Shown here one piece after another: positions 9,226 to 18,214 of a stretch of DNA of 64,000 bases. Source of the DNA: Clostridiales bacterium (GTDB lineage Bacteria > Bacillota > Clostridia > Lachnospirales > Lachnospiraceae); contig JAHAFI010000008.1 in the NCBI GenBank assembly GCA_018374355.1, positions 51,000 through 114,999 on the forward strand. The letters run 5' to 3'. How positions within the stretch are numbered: position 1 is the stretch's first letter; each line of letters opens with the position of its first letter. Position numbers and translations under genes: made by a program. Below the pieces are notes generated by a model. That model ran no database searches. It had not been told where the DNA came from and was given only the letters and a program-made list of their open reading frames with translations.

Positions 9226-10333
9226 TTTTATCAAAAGTTTTGAGGAGCGGGTTGCCTTTTATATCTTTGTCAGCGCATTGATTACCGTGGGAGCGGAAAT
9301 TCTGACCGGATTTCTGATCAGGCAGATCACCAATGAGCTGCGCCGCTCCGGGTACAGAAGCGCCATGATGGGGCCGGACGGGCTGAATCCCGCTTTTCGG
9401 GTGGGCATCCTTCTGGTGGCTGGGCTTCTGGTTTTTATGCTGTCCTTTTATTATCTGATCCGCAGGTACATGAAGTACGTCCGGATCATTGCCCACGGAA
9501 TGGAAGATATTGCGGAGGGCAATTTTGATACGGAAATTCCGGTGGAGACTCTGGACGAGTTCGGACAGATTGCCGGATATCTGAACCAGATGCAGGAGAA
9601 GATCAAAGAGATCATGGAGCGGGAGCGGATGGCGGAACACACAAAAAATGATTTGATTTCCAGTGTAGCTCACGATCTTCGCACCCCTCTTACCTCCATC
9701 ATCGGCTATCTGGGATGGATCAAAGAACAGCCGGATTTGAATGAGGAAATCCGTCAAAAATATTTGGACATCGCCTACCGGAAAGCGGAGCATCTGGAAA
9801 GGCTGACCAACGAGCTGTTCGGGTTTGTAAAGCTGGAACACCGGGAGATGAGCCTGCAGATGGGAATGCTGGATTTGGAGCAGCTTTTGGAGCAGTTGAT
9901 TGACGAGTGCTATCCCAGCTTTGAAAAATACGATATCCAGCCCCAGTTCCTCTGCGAGGAAAACGGGGTTCTTATGGAAGGGGACGGAAATCTTCTGGCC
10001 CGTCTGTTCGACAATCTTTTGAACAATGCGGTCAAATACGGAAAAGAAGGAAAAATGATCCGGGTAGAGCTGGAGAAAAAGGCGAATACGGCCATCGTCC
10101 GTGTGATCAATTTCGGTTATGTGATTCCGGAGAAGGAGATCGGCCATCTGTTCCACAAGTTTTACCGGGTGGAGCAGTCCCGGTCGCAGGATACGGGAGG
10201 AACGGGGTTGGGGCTTGCCATTGTGGAACAGATCGTGCAGCTTCATCACGGTTCCATTACCGTGAAAAGCGACTTGCAGGGAACGGTGTTTGAAGTGACG
10301 CTGCCTTTGCAGCAGACAGGGGAGGAACTGTAG
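9203..10333 (+). CDS. Membrane sensor histidine kinase, VanS-like
   Basis: Partner of the preceding regulator, about 376 residues. Two membrane helices (about residues 18-40 and 70-92) bracket a short external segment; then comes a HAMP-like region, the H-box SSVAHDLRTPLTSIIGYLG with the phosphorylated histidine near 156, the N-box LFDNLLNNAVKYG near 270, and the G-box GGTGLGLAIVEQI near 335. The start is uncertain: in-frame TTG codons occur at 9203 and 9215, both inside the regulator gene. The short sensor loop suggests sensing within or at the membrane, as in kinases linked to antimicrobial-peptide exporters (inference). Confidence 0.9.
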   Translation: MAIKLKTNFIKSFEERVAFYIFVSALITVGAEILTGFLIRQITNELRRSGYRSAMMGPDGLNPAFRVGILLVAGLLVFMLSFYYLIRRYMKYVRIIAHGMEDIAEGNFDTEIPVETLDEFGQIAGYLNQMQEKIKEIMERERMAEHTKNDLISSVAHDLRTPLTSIIGYLGWIKEQPDLNEEIRQKYLDIAYRKAEHLERLTNELFGFVKLEHREMSLQMGMLDLEQLLEQLIDECYPSFEKYDIQPQFLCEENGVLMEGDGNLLARLFDNLLNNAVKYGKEGKMIRVELEKKANTAIVRVINFGYVIPEKEIGHLFHKFYRVEQSRSQDTGGTGLGLAIVEQIVQLHHGSITVKSDLQGTVFEVTLPLQQTGEEL

Positions 10334-12478
10334 ATGAAAAAATGGAAAATCACAAGCCTGCTGCTTTTCTGCCTGCTGATATTTTGCCCGACAGGGGTAT
10401 ATGCGGCGGAAAGCGCTGCAGTGACTCTTGAACTGGAATATGGATTTCAGGGAAATGTAAAAAAAAGCTCCTGCTTTCCGGTGCGGGTTATTATGGAAAA
10501 CTCCGGTGAGGAGACCGAAGCAACGCTGGTTTTGACGGTTCCCATACAGGCGGATAATCAGGATATCTCTTCCAGTATCTGGATGAACGGAAGCCAGCAG
10601 GGAAACAACAAAAACCGGGTGTATACCTATAAAAAAAATGTAACCCTTAAAAAAGGGGAGACAAAAACAGAAACCTTTTATCTGGAGCTTCCCATTTTCG
10701 AGGGGATTTTGTATGCCGCCTTGGAGGCGGAGGGTGAGACGCTGGGAGAAGGGGAGATAAGATGCAATTTTACGGAAAATGATTCCCGGATTCTGGTGGG
10801 AATCGTGTCGGAAAATCCGCAGGGGATTCAGGAACTGGACGGAATGCTGGTAAATATCGAACAGGGCTATATGCCGGAGGTATTTGTAAAAACCATTCAA
10901 TTAAAACCGGAAGAAATCTATGATAATCCGGATGCACTGGAACATCTGGATCTTCTGATCACAGACCGGGAGGCGGTTTTTTCCCAAACCCAGCAGATTG
11001 CCCTGAACCGATGGAAGAGCAGCGGAGGATTTTTGCTGACAAGAGAGGATGAGGATGTGGCGCAGATGTTTCTGGCCTTTATGGAGGGGGAGCAGAGAAA
11101 AGAGTTCATGTCCCATCTGGAACAGGGCCAGACCTACAGCTTCGGAGAAACCGGAGGATTGGAGCAGGTTCCGGTAAGCGGGCGGCCTTCCATGGGAATT
11201 TATCTTTTTATTCTGATTGTCTACATCCTGCTTGCAGGTCCCGGAATCTATCTGCTCCTGAAAAAAATAGGGAAGCAGAAATATCTCTGGGCAGGAATCT
11301 GTGCCCTGTCCGTGTTTTTTGTGGGAATCATCAGTATTCTTGGGAAGAAGACCTCCATCCATGCGCCGTTTATCAGCTACGCAGGTTTGTATGAGCAGCA
11401 GGGAGAGGTATGGACAGAGAACGCCAGCATCGGTATTCAGGCTCCGTACAATTACGAATACCAGTTATATCTGGACAATGGATACAATCTCAGACCCATG
11501 GGACTGAATTCCTCCGGGGCTGACATTTCCCGGCCGGAATCGGCGGAGCAGGTGGATATTGTCATGGGTGAGGAGAATTACAAGCTTACTTTCAAAAATA
11601 TGTCGGCCTTCACCCAGAATTTTTTTAATCTCAAGAAAAACAAGAGAGTGGCAAGCGGGGAAACTATTGCCATCGATCTGACAGGAGATGGGGAAAAGTT
11701 GGAGGGAAGCTGGAAAAACCCCACCCGGTATTCCGTGAAAAATGCAATTCTGCTTATGAAAAACCGGGCGGCTCTTCTGGGAGACCTGAAGGCAGGGGGC
11801 TCTGGTGAATTTTCCGATATGGTTCTTTATTCCTGCGGAAATGAAGGTCTGCAAATCTTGATGAGGGAAAAAATGGATTTTTCAGATTTCCAATATCCCG
11901 AGTATGAAATGGGTAAACTGAACAGCCAGACATGGATGGCTCTCAGGAATAAAGCGCCGGATCAGGCCTACCTTTTGGGAATCGTGGAAAATCCCGATCT
12001 GGATTTTCAGGAAAATTCCGGCTATAAGATTTTCGGTTCCGCGCTGATCCAGATTCCGGTGGAGGTGTCATGGGAAAAGGACGGATATCTGTGGTGCCCC
12101 AATCTGGAGGGTTACGGCGAAAACTTAAACGGTGAGTACAGCCCGGACACGAATCTGATGTCAGGGAAGGAAGCCACAGTAGATTATCCGGTGGATTTTC
12201 TGGGAGAGATTCAGGAACTCACCCTGTTTCCGTCGGAATATGCGGAAGAGAAATACTATTTTCCGTTTCAGGGGCATGTTGCATTTTATTCATGGGAAGA
12301 TGGGGTGTTTGAAGAAATCCATGACTGGAAGCGCACGCTGGGGAGAGAAGAACTGGAAAAATATCTCTCCGAAACGGGTGTGCTCCGTGTCCGTTATATT
12401 TTGGAGGAGACACTGAATCCCCGGGAGCGTTCCTGTATGCTGCCCTGTATTCAGGCTGTAGGAAAGGTGGAAAAGTGA
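10334..12478 (+). CDS. Secreted/membrane protein of unknown function in an ABC exporter operon
   Basis: 714 residues; I do not recognise a named family. The first 25 residues form a signal peptide ending near VYAAE. An extracellular beta-rich region follows, then a segment (about 155-270) with alternating strands and helices ending KSSGGFLLTRED that resembles a Rossmann-like/amidotransferase-like fold without an obvious catalytic triad. Two hydrophobic helices lie near 293-312 and 322-340, followed by about 370 mostly extracytoplasmic residues. The gene begins directly after the kinase stop and its stop overlaps the ABC ATPase start, so it belongs to the same operon and is probably an exporter accessory or substrate-contacting subunit (inference). 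Confidence 0.75.
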   Translation: MKKWKITSLLLFCLLIFCPTGVYAAESAAVTLELEYGFQGNVKKSSCFPVRVIMENSGEETEATLVLTVPIQADNQDISSSIWMNGSQQGNNKNRVYTYKKNVTLKKGETKTETFYLELPIFEGILYAALEAEGETLGEGEIRCNFTENDSRILVGIVSENPQGIQELDGMLVNIEQGYMPEVFVKTIQLKPEEIYDNPDALEHLDLLITDREAVFSQTQQIALNRWKSSGGFLLTREDEDVAQMFLAFMEGEQRKEFMSHLEQGQTYSFGETGGLEQVPVSGRPSMGIYLFILIVYILLAGPGIYLLLKKIGKQKYLWAGICALSVFFVGIISILGKKTSIHAPFISYAGLYEQQGEVWTENASIGIQAPYNYEYQLYLDNGYNLRPMGLNSSGADISRPESAEQVDIVMGEENYKLTFKNMSAFTQNFFNLKKNKRVASGETIAIDLTGDGEKLEGSWKNPTRYSVKNAILLMKNRAALLGDLKAGGSGEFSDMVLYSCGNEGLQILMREKMDFSDFQYPEYEMGKLNSQTWMALRNKAPDQAYLLGIVENPDLDFQENSGYKIFGSALIQIPVEVSWEKDGYLWCPNLEGYGENLNGEYSPDTNLMSGKEATVDYPVDFLGEIQELTLFPSEYAEEKYYFPFQGHVAFYSWEDGVFEEIHDWKRTLGREELEKYLSETGVLRVRYILEETLNPRERSCMLPCIQAVGKVEK

Positions 12479-13413
12479 TGCTGCAGATTGTGGAGTTATA
12501 TAAAAAATACGATTCAGTTCTGGCTCTTGACGGTCTGAATATGTCAATCAACAAGGGGGAGCTTTACGGCTTCGTAGGACCGAACGGAGCGGGAAAAACC
12601 ACAACGATCCGTATTGTTGCGGGGCTTTTGCAGGCCACCAGAGGAGAGGTCTGGATTGATGGCATGAGAGCGGAGCGGGACGCCCGGGTTTTAAAAAGCA
12701 AAATTGGTTATGTGCCGGATTTTTTCGGCGTTTACGATAACCTTACGGTGATGGAGTATCTGGAATTCTATGCGTCCGCCTACGGAATCTACGGGAACGA
12801 GAGTACGAAAAGAGCCCGGGAGGTTTTAGACCGGGTGGAGCTGTTTCAGATGGAGAGCCGTTTTGTGGATGAGCTTTCCCGGGGAATGCAGCAGAGGCTT
12901 TGTCTTGCCCGGGCGCTGATCCACCGGCCTCAGCTTTTGGTTATGGATGAGCCGGCCTCCGGTCTGGATCCGGGAGCCAGAAGGATTTTTAAAAACGTGC
13001 TGCAAAATCTTTGTCAGGAAAATTATACGGTGCTTATAAGCTCCCATATCCTTTCGGAGCTGGCAGACATGTGTACAAACGTAGGAATTATCAATCAGGG
13101 AAGGATGATGCTTCAGGGAGAGATGGAGGACATCATGCTTTCCATCGACAGCGCCAATCCAATCCTGATCACGGTATACAGCCAGATAGAAGAGACTTTG
13201 CAGCTTTTGAAAAAGCATCCGCTGGTGAAACGGATCTCCATTGACAGAAATACTTTTTCGGTTCTGTTCACCGGAAGCCGGGAGGAGGAAGCGCTTTTGA
13301 TGCGGGAACTGGTGGAAGCGGACATTCTGATAACCTCCTTTACCAGAGAGCATAACAGTCTGGAATCCGTATTCTTCCGTCTGACGGAACCGGAAAAAGG
13401 GAGGGGGAAATAA
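12478..13413 (+). CDS. ABC transporter ATP-binding protein
   Basis: Nucleotide-binding subunit, about 311 residues. Walker A GPNGAGKTTT is near residue 36, the signature is LSRGMQQRLCLAR near 135, and Walker B is LLVMDEPASGLDPG near 158, followed by the H-loop SSHILSELADM. The C-terminal 80 residues form the extension typical of ABC-2 exporters. The start is either GTG 12475 or ATG 12478; both overlap the stop of the preceding gene. The permease start lies 3 nt after its stop. Confidence 0.92.
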   Translation: MLQIVELYKKYDSVLALDGLNMSINKGELYGFVGPNGAGKTTTIRIVAGLLQATRGEVWIDGMRAERDARVLKSKIGYVPDFFGVYDNLTVMEYLEFYASAYGIYGNESTKRAREVLDRVELFQMESRFVDELSRGMQQRLCLARALIHRPQLLVMDEPASGLDPGARRIFKNVLQNLCQENYTVLISSHILSELADMCTNVGIINQGRMMLQGEMEDIMLSIDSANPILITVYSQIEETLQLLKKHPLVKRISIDRNTFSVLFTGSREEEALLMRELVEADILITSFTREHNSLESVFFRLTEPEKGRGK

Positions 13414-13416
13414 GTT

Positions 13417-14292
13417 ATGCAGATCAATCCAGTTTTGGGAAGTGAAATGAAGCGGAATATGCGTTCCATGAAGGGCTCATGGATGATCATGGGGGTGAAC
13501 CTGTTCATGACCATCGTGGCGGTGGTGACGTATTTCGGAACGGGAGGGAGAAAGCCGTATCTGGAAGCCGGGCAGTATCAGTTTCCCATTCAGTGTTATA
13601 TGATGATGGCCTATGCCCTGTTTGCCATGGTCTGTGTTTTGGTGCCCGGGGTGGCAGGGGGTTCCATTGCTATCGAAAGGGAGAGGAAAACGCTGGATAT
13701 CCTGCTCACCACCCATCTAAGCCCTTGGAAGATCGTAATCGGGAAATTGGAAGCCTCCCTCTGTGTAATCTTTCTGATTGCTTTTTCGGCGCTTCCGGTT
13801 ATCTCACTGATCCTTGTATTTGGCGGTGTGGCGGTATACGATCTTCTGGTATTGGTTCTGATTCTGGTAGTTTCCGGAATCTTTATCGGAAGCGTAGGAA
13901 TCTTCTGCTCGGCAGTGATCAAAAAGACTACCATTGCCACGATTGTTTCCTATGTGATTGTGATCTTTCTTGCATTGGGAACCGTCGCAGTTATCGCGGT
14001 GGTTCATCAGATATTGGGTGTGCGGGCAGAGCAGATGGGCAATTACAATGGTGTGGATATGGGCTGGGGGATTTATCTCTTCTGTCTGAATCCTGTGATT
14101 ATTTATTTTGGAATGCTGAGTAAGCAGGTGGGAAACGGTTTTGAACTGGTGCAGATCTGTAACCAGTTCGGGGACTACTCCAATGATTTCGGCGTGGTTC
14201 ACATGCTGGCAGTTTCCTTGGTGGTACAGATGTTGATTTCTGTTCTGCTTTTGGTGCTGGCCGGGAAAAATATCAATCCTCTGAGAAAATAG
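13417..14292 (+). CDS. ABC-2 type transporter permease
   Basis: Membrane subunit for the preceding ATPase, 291 residues with about six hydrophobic helices, for example MMMAYALFAMVCVLVPG, LIAFSALPVISLILVFGG, LVLILVVSGIFIGSVGIF and VSLVVQMLISVLLLVLAG. The segment after helix 2 (AIERERKTLDILLTT) is the cytoplasmic coupling region common in ABC-2 permeases. It is the last gene of the response regulator-kinase-membrane protein-ABC operon; a strong terminator hairpin begins at its stop codon. Substrate unknown. Confidence 0.88.
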   Translation: MQINPVLGSEMKRNMRSMKGSWMIMGVNLFMTIVAVVTYFGTGGRKPYLEAGQYQFPIQCYMMMAYALFAMVCVLVPGVAGGSIAIERERKTLDILLTTHLSPWKIVIGKLEASLCVIFLIAFSALPVISLILVFGGVAVYDLLVLVLILVVSGIFIGSVGIFCSAVIKKTTIATIVSYVIVIFLALGTVAVIAVVHQILGVRAEQMGNYNGVDMGWGIYLFCLNPVIIYFGMLSKQVGNGFELVQICNQFGDYSNDFGVVHMLAVSLVVQMLISVLLLVLAGKNINPLRK

Positions 14293-14332
14293 AAGGGAGG
14301 CTGTCGGTTTCGGCAGCTTCCCTTCTGTTTTT
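14291..14332 (+). terminator. Intrinsic terminator of the two-component/ABC operon
   Basis: AGAAGGGAGGCTG (14291-14303) pairs with CAGCTTCCCTTCT (14314-14326), followed by GTTTTT. It overlaps the last base pairs of the permease gene. Confidence 0.85.
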
Positions 14333-14346
14333 CCAGAGGATATTTT

Positions 14347-15180
14347 TTAAAGGAACTGTAAAAGTTCTGCGGGGATTTTCAGATTTCCCCGTCCCGAGCC
14401 CAGATCAATGGCAGGTTTGTTGGAACCGTGAAAATCAGAACCTCCGGTGATAAAAAGTTCATGGCTGCGGGCCAGCCGCCGCAGAGTGCTTTCATCCATT
14501 CCCTGATTGGTGGAATAGATGGCTTCGATGCCGTCCAGACCACAGCGGGCCAGTTGGGTGACAAGCTCCCCCAACTGCTCCGGCTTCAGGTGATACAGAA
14601 GGGGATGGGCAAGAACCGCCTTGCCGCCTCCCTGATGAATCATCTGAACCGCCTGAAAGGGTGTGACTTTTTCCCGGGGAACGAAGCAGGGGGCGTGATC
14701 ACCGAGAAAGCGGTTGAAGGCTTCCGGAAGGGTGTGTACCTGCCGGGTATCCAGAAGAAAACGGGCAAAATGCGCCCGGGTCAATACTCCTTTGGGAAAA
14801 TGGGCGGTTAATTCCTCCCATGTGATCTGAAGCCCCTGTTCTTTTAACAGACGGACCATTTTCTGATTCCGCAGATCACGTTCCTTCTGAAAATTTTCTA
14901 AAAGCTCCTGAAAATGAACGTCATCCACATTGATGTTCAGACCGAGGATGTGAATATCCCGGGACTGCCATGCAGTGGACAATTCAACACCGGGGATGAG
15001 AGAGAGGGAGGTTCCCTGTGCAGCTTTTTGAGCCTCCGGTATGCCCTCTGTAGTATCGTGGTCAGTGAGTGCAATGGCAGAAAGCCCTTTTTTCAGGGCG
15101 TACTGTACAAGCTCAGTGGGGGTAAGGGTACCGTCGGAGGCGGTAGAATGGGTGTGAAGATCAATATATTTTGAGACCAT
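14347..15180 (-). CDS. PHP-domain phosphoesterase (TrpH/YciV/RNase AM type)
   Basis: 277 residues. Metal-binding PHP motifs are complete: DLHTHSTASDG (residues 7-17), ALTDHDTTEGIP (37-48), PGVELSTAW and GGSDFHGSNKP near the C terminus. This arrangement matches the short PHP family whose characterised members are nucleoside 3',5'-bisphosphate phosphatases and 5'-3' exoribonucleases on short RNAs; the exact substrate here is inference. It is convergent with the ABC operon and divergent from the GntR operon. The start ATG 15180 follows AAAGGA; a plausible promoter lies at 15233-15261. Confidence 0.9.
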   Translation of the reverse strand: MVSKYIDLHTHSTASDGTLTPTELVQYALKKGLSAIALTDHDTTEGIPEAQKAAQGTSLSLIPGVELSTAWQSRDIHILGLNINVDDVHFQELLENFQKERDLRNQKMVRLLKEQGLQITWEELTAHFPKGVLTRAHFARFLLDTRQVHTLPEAFNRFLGDHAPCFVPREKVTPFQAVQMIHQGGGKAVLAHPLLYHLKPEQLGELVTQLARCGLDGIEAIYSTNQGMDESTLRRLARSHELFITGGSDFHGSNKPAIDLGSGRGNLKIPAELLQFL

Positions 15181-15232
15181 GGAAAAATCCTTTCGTAATT
15201 AAAAATTTTCGTAACTATTCATATTTCTTTAT

Positions 15233-15261
15233 AGTATAGGGGATATCCGTCGGAGAGTAAA
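15233..15261 (-). promoter_or_regulatory. Predicted promoter of the PHP gene
   Basis: Minus strand TTTACT (15256-15261), 17 bp, TATACT (15233-15238). It is divergent from the GntR promoter. Confidence 0.45.
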
Positions 15262-15276
15262 TAGTATTTTGAAATA

Positions 15277-15320
15277 AACAGCATATAACAGTTGACAACA
15301 GTTATATGCTGTTATATACT
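15277..15320 (+). promoter_or_regulatory. GntR-operon promoter with overlapping palindromic operator
   Basis: TTGACA (15292-15297) and TATACT (15315-15320) are 17 bp apart. A perfect 13-bp inverted repeat, AACAGCATATAAC (15277-15289) and GTTATATGCTGTT (15301-15313), brackets the -35 box and fills the spacer. A regulator bound here would block RNA polymerase. Autoregulation by the adjacent GntR protein is inferred. Confidence 0.8.
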
Positions 15321-15341
15321 GTTTGTGTAAGGAGGAGAACA

Positions 15342-15713
15342 ATGAAGATTATAATCAATCACTCAACCATGGTACCTATTTATGAACAGCTTGTGGATCA
15401 GATAAAAGAAATGATATTAAATGAAGCGTTAAAGCCAAATGATAGTCTTCCTTCCGTCCGTTCTCTGGCAAAGGAGCTGAAGATCAGTGCTCTTACCGTA
15501 AAAAAAGCCTATGACAATCTGGAACAGGATGGCTTTACCGTGACAGTTCACGGAAAAGGAACGTATGTGGCAGCCGCAAACAGGGAAGCCAGACTGGAGG
15601 AGCAGCGAAGAGAGGTGGAAGCAGAGCTGGAGGCGGCCGTGGGAAAAGGAAGAAGCTGCGGCATGACAGAGGAGGAGCTTCGGGAATTATTTGATTTGGT
15701 TATGGAGGAGTAA
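15342..15713 (+). CDS. GntR-family regulator, YtrA-like
   Basis: Short GntR repressor of 123 residues. The winged helix covers residues 1-72: MVPIYEQLVDQIKEMIL, LPSVRSLAKELKISALTVKKAY, and the wing VHGKGTYVA. The 50-residue helical tail, too short to bind a large ligand, is typical of the YtrA subfamily that controls adjacent ABC transporters. The start is ATG 15342 with AAGGAGGAG 5 nt upstream; a longer reading from 15306 has no ribosome-binding site and would lie within the promoter region. It is followed 4 nt later by the ABC ATPase. Confidence 0.92.
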   Translation: MKIIINHSTMVPIYEQLVDQIKEMILNEALKPNDSLPSVRSLAKELKISALTVKKAYDNLEQDGFTVTVHGKGTYVAAANREARLEEQRREVEAELEAAVGKGRSCGMTEEELRELFDLVMEE

Positions 15714-15717
15714 GTGT

Positions 15718-16569
15718 ATGTTGAAAATAACGGATTTAAAAAAAGAATATGGTTCTTTCCGGCTGAACTGTTCACTGGAAGTACCGGCAGGATGTATTAC
15801 CGGACTGGTGGGGATGAATGGCGCCGGGAAAAGCACGATCATCAAAGCGGTTCTGGGACTGATTTCCACAGACGGTGGCGCTGTGGAGCTTCTGGGAAAG
15901 AAAAGGGAAGAACTTACCGGGAAAGACAAGGAAAAGCTGGGAATCGTGCTGTCGGATTCCGGATTCAGCGGTTATCTCACAGGGAATAACGTACTGTCTG
16001 TCCTTTCTGCCATGTATTCCGATTTTGACAAAAAAATGTTTCTGGAATATTGCCGACGGTATGAGCTCCCCTTAGATAAACCTCTGAAGGAATTTTCCAC
16101 AGGAATGAAAGCGAAGATGAAAGTTCTCGCGGCTATCTCCCACAAAGCAGACTTTTTGCTGCTTGACGAACCTACCAACGGATTGGATGTCTTGGCAAGA
16201 GAAGATTTGGTAAGTATGCTGCAGGACTATATGGAAGAAAATGAAAACCGTTCCATTTTAATAAGCTCCCATATTTCCTCAGATCTGGAAGGGCTGTGTG
16301 ACGATCTGTACATGATACACAACGGAGAAATCGTGTTTCACGAAAATATGGATGCTCTTTTGGGTGAGTATGCGGTTTTGAAGGTTACCGGGGAACAGTA
16401 CCGGACCATGGATCGGCAGTACCTTCTGCGGACTCGGAAGGAATCTTACGGATATAGCTGTCTGACAGACCAGAAACAATTTTATATGGAAAATTATCCG
16501 GAAATTACGATTGAAAACGGAAATGTTAACGAGACGATTGCATTGATGGTGAGGGGGGAAAAGTTATGA
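15718..16569 (+). CDS. ABC transporter ATP-binding protein (YtrB-like)
   Basis: 283 residues. Walker A GMNGAGKSTI near 36, signature FSTGMKAKMKVLAA near 134, Walker B FLLLDEPTNGLDV near 153 and a switch histidine in SSHISSDLEGL. The signature has TG rather than the usual GG, which is common in this subfamily. ATG 15718 follows GGAGGAG by 7 nt; a longer reading inside the gntR gene is not supported. It overlaps the permease by 4 nt. Forms a GntR-regulated exporter of unknown substrate. Confidence 0.92.
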   Translation: MLKITDLKKEYGSFRLNCSLEVPAGCITGLVGMNGAGKSTIIKAVLGLISTDGGAVELLGKKREELTGKDKEKLGIVLSDSGFSGYLTGNNVLSVLSAMYSDFDKKMFLEYCRRYELPLDKPLKEFSTGMKAKMKVLAAISHKADFLLLDEPTNGLDVLAREDLVSMLQDYMEENENRSILISSHISSDLEGLCDDLYMIHNGEIVFHENMDALLGEYAVLKVTGEQYRTMDRQYLLRTRKESYGYSCLTDQKQFYMENYPEITIENGNVNETIALMVRGEKL

Positions 16570-17237
16570 AGGGATTGTTGATCAAAGATTTTGCATTGTT
16601 CAGAAATCAGAAAAAAACCTTTCTGATTATTATTGCCATGCTTCTGGTATTTATGGTTACGGGGGCATGGGAGGCGTCCTTTGTTCAGATGTATCTGCCG
16701 TTTATCTTCTGTATTTATGTCATGTCCAGCATCACCTACGATGAATTGGATAACGGACTTAGCTTTCTGATGGTGCTTCCCATAACGAGAAAGCAGTATG
16801 CAGCGGAAAAATATCTGTTTGGTATCTGTATGGGAGCGGTGGGCATACTTCTGGCAATGATTCTGGCAGCGGTTCTGCAGGTAAAAGAGACCGGGCTGGG
16901 AGGGATGCAATCATGGTTTTGGGAGAATATTGTTACGGTGGGGATAATCGTTTTGGGTACCAGCTTTTTTCTGAGCGTCATGATCCCCGTTATGGTGAAA
17001 TTTGGAAATGAGAAAGGAAGACTTGTTCTTTTCGGGCTGATGCTGGCAGTTTTTGGAGGCGGTTATCTGCTTTTGCAGCAGGTCAGACAGCTCCCGGAAG
17101 TTTTAGGGAAAATGACAGAGGTTCTGATGGAGGCTCAGGAAGGGGTACAATTTCTTTTTCTCATAGCAGCAGCAGCGGCAATCTTTCTGATCTCATACGG
17201 AATCACCGTTCATATTATGGAGAAAAAAGAATTTTGA
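16566..17237 (+). CDS. ABC-2 transporter permease (ABC-2 membrane family)
   Basis: Membrane subunit, 223 residues, about six helices. The N terminus (MKGLLIKDFALFRNQKK) and the segment SSITYDELDNGLSFLMVLPI-TRKQY match the ABC-2 permeases found in GntR/ATPase/permease modules. The start overlaps the ATPase stop by 4 nt. No terminator is visible before the next gene 22 nt downstream, so read-through into the LD-carboxypeptidase gene is possible. Confidence 0.85.
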   Translation: MKGLLIKDFALFRNQKKTFLIIIAMLLVFMVTGAWEASFVQMYLPFIFCIYVMSSITYDELDNGLSFLMVLPITRKQYAAEKYLFGICMGAVGILLAMILAAVLQVKETGLGGMQSWFWENIVTVGIIVLGTSFFLSVMIPVMVKFGNEKGRLVLFGLMLAVFGGGYLLLQQVRQLPEVLGKMTEVLMEAQEGVQFLFLIAAAAAIFLISYGITVHIMEKKEF

Positions 17238-17259
17238 TACCTGAAAAGGGGGTTACACA

Positions 17260-18132
17260 ATGATAAAAAAGGGAGACACAGCAGGAATTGTGTGCTGTTC
17301 AGACGGGATTTCCCCGGAGAGGAGAGATTCCGTCGAAAAATTTAAAGAAATATTGGAGCAGATGGGTCTGAAAACCATAGAAAGTCCGTATATTTATCAA
17401 AAAGACAGGTTGGCTGCCGCCCCGCCCAAACAGAGAGCAGCCGCATTGATGGAAATGTACCGGAACCCGGAAGTAAAAGGAATTTTCGATATCAGCGGCG
17501 GAAATCTGGCAAACCAGATTCTGGAATATCTGGATTTTGCCCGGATCGGTCAGGAGGAAAAGGAGTTTTGGGGCTACAGCGATCTGACCGTGGTGTTAAA
17601 TGCCATCTATGCAAAGACCGGAAAATCTTCCCGGCTGTATCAGGTGAGAAATCTTGCGGGAACATACGGAAAAGAGCAGCAGGAGCGTTTTGGCCGGGAA
17701 ATTTCCCAAGCGGTAGGGGAGAGCCTTCTTCCCGACCGATGGAAATTTCTTCAGGGAGATTCTGTGGAGGGTATCCTTTTAGGCGGAAATATCCGATGTT
17801 TTCTAAAACTGGCCGGAACGGAATACTTTCCGGATTTGGAAGAAAAGGTGCTGTTTTTGGAGAGCCGCAGCGGCGGCGAGGGGGCAATCGCCACAATGTT
17901 TGCCCAGCTTCGCCAGATGGGAGTTTTTGACAAAGTACGGGGACTTCTTCTGGGAACGTTTACCGAGCTGGACGCTTTATCGGGAAGGGAAGCGGCGGAA
18001 AGAATCGCCCTTGAAGCGGTGGGGAATCCCCGGCTGCCTGTGGCAAGGACGCTTCAGGTAGGACACGGTCAGGATTCCCGGGCTTTGCAGATAGGAAGCT
18101 GGTTTTCACTGGAAAAAATCGAAAAATTCTGA
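17260..18132 (+). CDS. LD-carboxypeptidase (peptidase family S66)
   Basis: 290 residues. Predicted to cleave L,D bonds in peptidoglycan peptides or, as in MccF relatives, detoxify peptide-nucleotide antibiotics. The S66 triad is visible: Ser107 in WGYSDLTVVLNAIY, a glutamate in VLFLESRSGGEGA (near 210) and a histidine in LQVGHGQDSRALQ (near 277). No signal peptide, so it acts in the cytoplasm. GGGGG lies 7 nt before the ATG. The adjacent ABC exporter leaves a peptide-antibiotic-resistance role open, but muropeptide recycling is equally possible. Confidence 0.9.
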   Translation: MIKKGDTAGIVCCSDGISPERRDSVEKFKEILEQMGLKTIESPYIYQKDRLAAAPPKQRAAALMEMYRNPEVKGIFDISGGNLANQILEYLDFARIGQEEKEFWGYSDLTVVLNAIYAKTGKSSRLYQVRNLAGTYGKEQQERFGREISQAVGESLLPDRWKFLQGDSVEGILLGGNIRCFLKLAGTEYFPDLEEKVLFLESRSGGEGAIATMFAQLRQMGVFDKVRGLLLGTFTELDALSGREAAERIALEAVGNPRLPVARTLQVGHGQDSRALQIGSWFSLEKIEKF

Positions 18133-18214
18133 AAAATACGGTGGAAACCTAGAGATGCCAATGATATACTACAAGTAGTTCAGCCGGAGAACCGGGGTTT
18201 GGGAGGTAGTGTTC

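Noticed and set aside
9185..10900. A 571-codon open frame on the minus strand opposite the kinase and membrane-protein genes
   Set aside because: It lies antisense to two genes with clear domains and crosses their boundary; its product has no recognisable motif and is rich in His/Phe/Leu, typical of antisense reading.
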